Source: Paracoccus zhejiangensis (GTDB lineage Bacteria > Pseudomonadota > Alphaproteobacteria > Rhodobacterales > Rhodobacteraceae). From it: a DNA stretch of 64,000 nucleotides. The translations under genes were made by a program, and so were the position numbers. The stretch lies in contig NZ_CP025430.1 in the NCBI RefSeq assembly GCF_002847445.1, positions 3,344,501-3,408,500 of the forward strand, written 5' to 3'. Shown here one piece after another: positions 61,005 through 64,000 of the stretch (the first letter of the stretch is position 1; each line of letters begins with the position of its first letter). Below the pieces are notes generated by a model. The model was not told the origin of the DNA. It searched no databases and saw only the letters and a program-made list of their open reading frames with translations.

Positions 61005-61892
61005 ATGACAGAGGAGAGAGTATCCCCGTTGCGGCAGCGGATGATCGAAGACATGCGCATCCGTGGGATGGGCGACAAGGCACAGAAGTCGCACATCCGG
61101 GCAATCAGGGATTTCGCGGGTTTTCTCGGGCGGTCACCCGATACGGCGACGCCGGAGGATCTGCGCGCCTATCAGCTCCACATGACCAACACCGGGGTCA
61201 CGCCATCGACGTTCAACGTGCGGATCGTGGCGCTTCGGTTCTTTTTCGGCATGACCTGCGGGCGGGAGGAGATGAAGCGCTACATGCAATTCCGCACCGA
61301 ACCGCGGAAGTTGCCCGTGGTGTTCAGCGTCGAGGAAGTGTCCGACATCCTGATGGCGGCGCCGGGGCCAGGCCTGAAGTATCGCGCCGCGCTCAGCATT
61401 TCCTATGGCGCAGGGCTCCGAGCCGCCGAGGTCTGCAACCTCAAGCTCGGCGACATCGACAGTGATCGAATGCTGATCCATGTCGAGCAGGGCAAGGGCC
61501 AGAAGGACCGCAAGGTGATGCTGTCGCCAGGCCTGCTGAACCTTCTGCGCGACTGGTGGCGCGAGGCCCGGCCGGAGGGTTGGCTGTTCCCCGGCAAGCC
61601 CAAGATCAACCCGATCTCGCCGCGCCAACTGAACCGCGCCTTCACCTCGGCCAAGCATATGGCCGGGGTCAAGAAGCCCGCCACCTTGCACACGTTGCGC
61701 CACAGCTTCGCGACGCATCTGCTCGAAGCCAACACCGATGTGCGCGTGATCCAAGTGCTGCTCGGGCATGCCAAGCTGACGACCACCGCCCGATACACTC
61801 ATGTGGCGACCAAGACGATCCGTGACACCGTCAGTCCCTACGAGATGCTGGCCAAGTTGCAGGACCAGACCGTGAAGCGAAGCCTGGAGTGA
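61005..61892 (+). CDS. Tyrosine recombinase of IS91-type element, copy 2
   Basis: A 295-residue recombinase nearly identical to that at 36636-37523 (for example MIEDMRIRG for MVEDMRIRG, IRDFAGFLG for IKDFAAFLG). All catalytic motifs are conserved: GAGLRAAEVCNLK, HTLRHSFATHL, LGHAKLTTTARYTHV. An AGGAGG ribosome site precedes it. Confidence 0.9.
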   Translation: MTEERVSPLRQRMIEDMRIRGMGDKAQKSHIRAIRDFAGFLGRSPDTATPEDLRAYQLHMTNTGVTPSTFNVRIVALRFFFGMTCGREEMKRYMQFRTEPRKLPVVFSVEEVSDILMAAPGPGLKYRAALSISYGAGLRAAEVCNLKLGDIDSDRMLIHVEQGKGQKDRKVMLSPGLLNLLRDWWREARPEGWLFPGKPKINPISPRQLNRAFTSAKHMAGVKKPATLHTLRHSFATHLLEANTDVRVIQVLLGHAKLTTTARYTHVATKTIRDTVSPYEMLAKLQDQTVKRSLE

Positions 61893-61904
61893 TCGGGCGC
61901 CGGG

Positions 61905-63104
61905 GTGTCCCGGCCATTGCTGGAACTGGCTGACATCTTCCGTGCCCATGGCCCTGCGTGGCGGCAGGCCAATGCGGGGCATGTCAGCCTGACCCAGCTG
62001 AAGGTGATGTCAGCGATCGAGGCCTGCCGGACCGAGGCACTCGGTGGGCATGTGGCCGGTTGTGCCAACTGTGGCCACCACCACATCGCCTACAACTCCT
62101 GCAAGAACCGGCATTGCCCGAAGTGCCAGGGGCCAGCGGCACGGGACTGGATGGCCGCGCGCGCCGAGGATCTCCTGCCGGTGGAATACTTCCACGTCGT
62201 CTTCACCCTGCCGGCTGAGATCGCGCAGATCGCGTTCTGGAACAAGAAGGCCATCTACGGGCTGCTGTTCAAGGCATCTGCGGAAACGGTCATGACCATC
62301 GCTGCCGACCCCAGGCGTCTCGGCGCAAGGGTCGGCATGACCAGCGTGCTGCACAGCTGGGGATCGGCGCTGACCCATCATCCCCATATCCACATGATCC
62401 TCCCGGGCGGCGGCTTGTCGCCGGATGGCACCAGATGGGTCGCCTGCCGCCCCGGGTTCTTCCTGCATGTGCGGGTTCTGTCGCGGCTGTTCCGACGCCT
62501 GTTTCTGGAGGGGCTGAGGGATCTGCACCGGGCCGGTCAGTTGGCCTTCTTCGGCGATCTGGCTGAACTGGCCAGCGCGGACACCTTCAGAGCTTGGCTC
62601 GCCCCATTCCGCAAATCCGAATGGGTGGTCTATGCCAAACCGCCCTTCGGCGGACCCAAGGCCGTGCTGGCCTATCTGAGCCGATACACGCACAGGGTCG
62701 CGATCTCCAACACCCGCTTGGTCAGCGCGGATGCCGATACCGTGGCGTTCCGCTGGAAGGATTATAGGATCAAGCGCGGCGACCGCTCGAGGGTGATGCG
62801 GCTGGCCACGTCAGAGTTCATCCGCCGGTTCCTGATCCACGTCCTGCCCGATGGTTTCCATCGCATCCGGCATTTCGGCCTGCTCGCCAGTTCGACCCGC
62901 AAGGCCAACATCACCAAGATCCGTGCCTTGCTCTGCGTCCAGCAGTCTGAACCGCCTGCCGTTCCAGAGCCAGAGCTTGAGATCCCCCCGCTCACCCTGC
63001 GCGCACCATGCCCCTGTTGCGGCGGTCCCATGCGGATCATCGAGATCTTCAGGCGGGGACAGAAACCGATATCGCGTGCACCACCCAGGGAGCAGGCAGC
63101 ATGA
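61905..63104 (+). CDS. IS91-family HUH transposase, copy 2
   Basis: A 399-residue transposase with the zinc ribbon (CANCGHH, CKNRHCPKCQ), HUH motif HHPHIHMI and Tyr in YLSRYTHRVAISN, ending in a CPCCGG knuckle. GTG start 12 nt after the recombinase. About one in fifteen residues differs from copy 1. It appears functional. Confidence 0.92.
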   Translation: MSRPLLELADIFRAHGPAWRQANAGHVSLTQLKVMSAIEACRTEALGGHVAGCANCGHHHIAYNSCKNRHCPKCQGPAARDWMAARAEDLLPVEYFHVVFTLPAEIAQIAFWNKKAIYGLLFKASAETVMTIAADPRRLGARVGMTSVLHSWGSALTHHPHIHMILPGGGLSPDGTRWVACRPGFFLHVRVLSRLFRRLFLEGLRDLHRAGQLAFFGDLAELASADTFRAWLAPFRKSEWVVYAKPPFGGPKAVLAYLSRYTHRVAISNTRLVSADADTVAFRWKDYRIKRGDRSRVMRLATSEFIRRFLIHVLPDGFHRIRHFGLLASSTRKANITKIRALLCVQQSEPPAVPEPELEIPPLTLRAPCPCCGGPMRIIEIFRRGQKPISRAPPREQAA

Positions 63105-63368
63105 CATATCGCCCGTCATCCGTCACGAAACAGCACCGGCTACACTCCGCAGACCCGGTCCGAACAGCGCGTGCTCGTCTACTTCCAACCCGGCAGAGGG
63201 CGGCAGTATGTCCAGAGCACACCGCCTTGTTGGGAGCATCCGCCGGGTTTGAGACCGTATCTGGCGCCTGCCTCGCCATTAGCAGCGCCCAGAATACAGC
63301 CGCCGCCGCAACCGTTCGAGCATTTTCCCCATAGCCTGATCCAAGACCCCCGCGGCTTCCACCTTGGG

Positions 63369-63437
63369 AGGTTTCCCAACGCGGGTCGTGGTCGCGCCAA
63401 TGAACAGCGTTCCAACGCGACCCGCATCGGAAAACCT
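63369..63437. repeat. Terminal hairpin of IS91 copy 2
   Basis: AGGTTTCCCAACGCGGGTCG (63369-63388) pairs with the inverse at 63418-63437, as at the end of copy 1. It marks the right end of the element. Confidence 0.6.
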
Positions 63438-63442
63438 TCACC

Positions 63443-63682
63443 GAACCTGCCGTTCGCCTGTGCCACCAACGCCGTGGCGCGGCTTCCCCAAACCGGCCAT
63501 CTGTGGCACCGCGCAGCATAGTCCAGAGCCCCAAGGTCGGCAGTGCGGGACTTTTCGGTCATTCGGCGACCATCCGGTGCAAACGCAGCATAGCGTTGGA
63601 GTTGCTCGCAGCCGCAGCAAGCGGGGTTTAGGCTGCATCCGAGAGACCTTGCGGCTTCCCGCCGATTTTCGCGTGAATGCGG
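63443..63682. other. Intergenic sequence after IS91 copy 2
   Basis: No gene. CGCGCAGCATAGTC and GGACTTTTCGGTCATTCGGCG resemble the type of non-coding repeat sequence seen elsewhere in the window. Confidence 0.4.
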
Positions 63683-64000
63683 TTACTTGGTCGCCTGCCG
63701 GTGTTTCTTGAACAGCGACGACTGCCTATACTGGCTCTTTCCCGACACTTCGCGCCCCAACCATGTCGGCTTCTCGAATTCAGCATCCTCGCTCGGCAGT
63801 TCAATCTCGGCCAGCACGAGGCCTGTGTGAACGCCCTGAAACTCGTCGACTGTCCAGACATACCCACCATGGGGGATGAAGTACCGAGTCTTCTTCAGAA
63901 TTGTCCCGTCGCAATGGTCTTCCAAGAGGGCAAGGCCATCTCTGGCAGGAATTTCGTATTCGAATTCGTCGCGGGTCAGACCCTTCTTGGGCCCTTTGAC
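63683..64000 (-). CDS. CYTH-domain protein, 5' part outside window
   Basis: 105 residues of an open frame that continues past the window edge. EYEIPARDGLALLEDHC, ILKKTRYFIPHGGYVWTVDE, HTGLVLAEIELPSEDAEFEK and PTWLGREVSG form the later strands of a CYTH/ThTPase-like triphosphate tunnel fold (RY-x(n)-W-x-VDEF and AEIEL motifs). CYTH proteins hydrolyse inorganic or thiamine triphosphate or act in cyclase roles. An internal Met at 63925 is not the true start. Confidence 0.75.
   Translation of the reverse strand, partial: VKGPKKGLTRDEFEYEIPARDGLALLEDHCDGTILKKTRYFIPHGGYVWTVDEFQGVHTGLVLAEIELPSEDAEFEKPTWLGREVSGKSQYRQSSLFKKHRQATK

Larger units (their letters stand above)
60869..63442 (+). mobile_element. 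IS91-family element, copy 2
   Basis: Same organisation, direction and length as copy 1 at 36500-39072. The two diverge by scattered substitutions in both genes, so they are not a very recent duplication. The limits are set by where the two copies stop matching. Confidence 0.8.

Overview
The window is GC-rich DNA from an alphaproteobacterium, most likely a Paracoccus/Rhodobacteraceae-type genome and probably a plasmid or genomic island. The reasons are alphaproteobacterial gene families throughout, many IS elements (IS21, IS3, IS91, IS256 and IS701 types) and a large number of truncated genes. No rRNA, tRNA, CRISPR array, replication or partition gene was seen.

1-12.9 kb: the most distinctive region. 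A tightly coupled minus-strand operon encodes a canonical Rieske N-demethylase resembling NdmA, then two separate trios. Each trio has a catalytic-only oxygenase (NdmC-like), a free-standing Rieske protein and a glutathione-S-transferase-like protein (NdmE-like). The operon also has one shared flavin/ferredoxin reductase and a small acylphosphatase-like protein. Divergent from it is a purine/nucleoside-type uptake system: an ABC ATPase with two permeases, a BMP-family binding protein, and a Tsx-like outer-membrane channel. Together they look like uptake and oxidative N-demethylation of methylxanthines or similar N-methyl purines, with the Rieske domain that Pseudomonas NdmD carries encoded here as its own protein.

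13-26.7 kb: accessory nitrogen metabolism and debris. An IS21 element cuts ureD. It is followed by ureE (apparently frameshifted), ureF and a family-5 binding protein without a signal peptide. IS701 and IS3 fragments and an allantoicase-like fragment precede a creatine module (creatinase, a PotD-type binding protein and a divergent LysR regulator). Then come a DUF899 protein and GST, hipA, receiver-domain and hydrolase pseudogenes.

27-36.3 kb: an IS256-type transposase with a truncated 5' end, then a minus-strand operon: a short-chain dehydrogenase, a P2-type cation ATPase and a fused acetate kinase-PduL phosphotransacylase. An FNR-like box lies upstream. An NAD(P)-binding protein and a DUF900 lipoprotein hydrolase follow.

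36.5-63.4 kb: two similar IS91-family elements (tyrosine recombinase plus HUH transposase) in direct orientation bracket about 22 kb. Inside are (a) a QseBC-like two-component system with a PepSY protein, cytochrome b561, an Asp-rich protein, a DUF2271 protein, a PepSY flavoreductase and ApbE, which looks like an extracytoplasmic flavin electron-transfer module with a repeated operator; (b) a P1B metal ATPase and a VIT-type transporter; (c) a beta-glucan synthase cassette (GH8, HlyD-like, GT2, plus an outer-membrane barrel and a dCache sensor) flanked by related intergenic repeats; (d) an interrupted recombinase, an IS3 copy, a truncated P450, lspA, a CDF transporter, a CmtR-like regulator and a multicopper oxidase remnant.

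63.7-64 kb: a CYTH-domain gene running off the end. Reading is by eye only; no database search was run.
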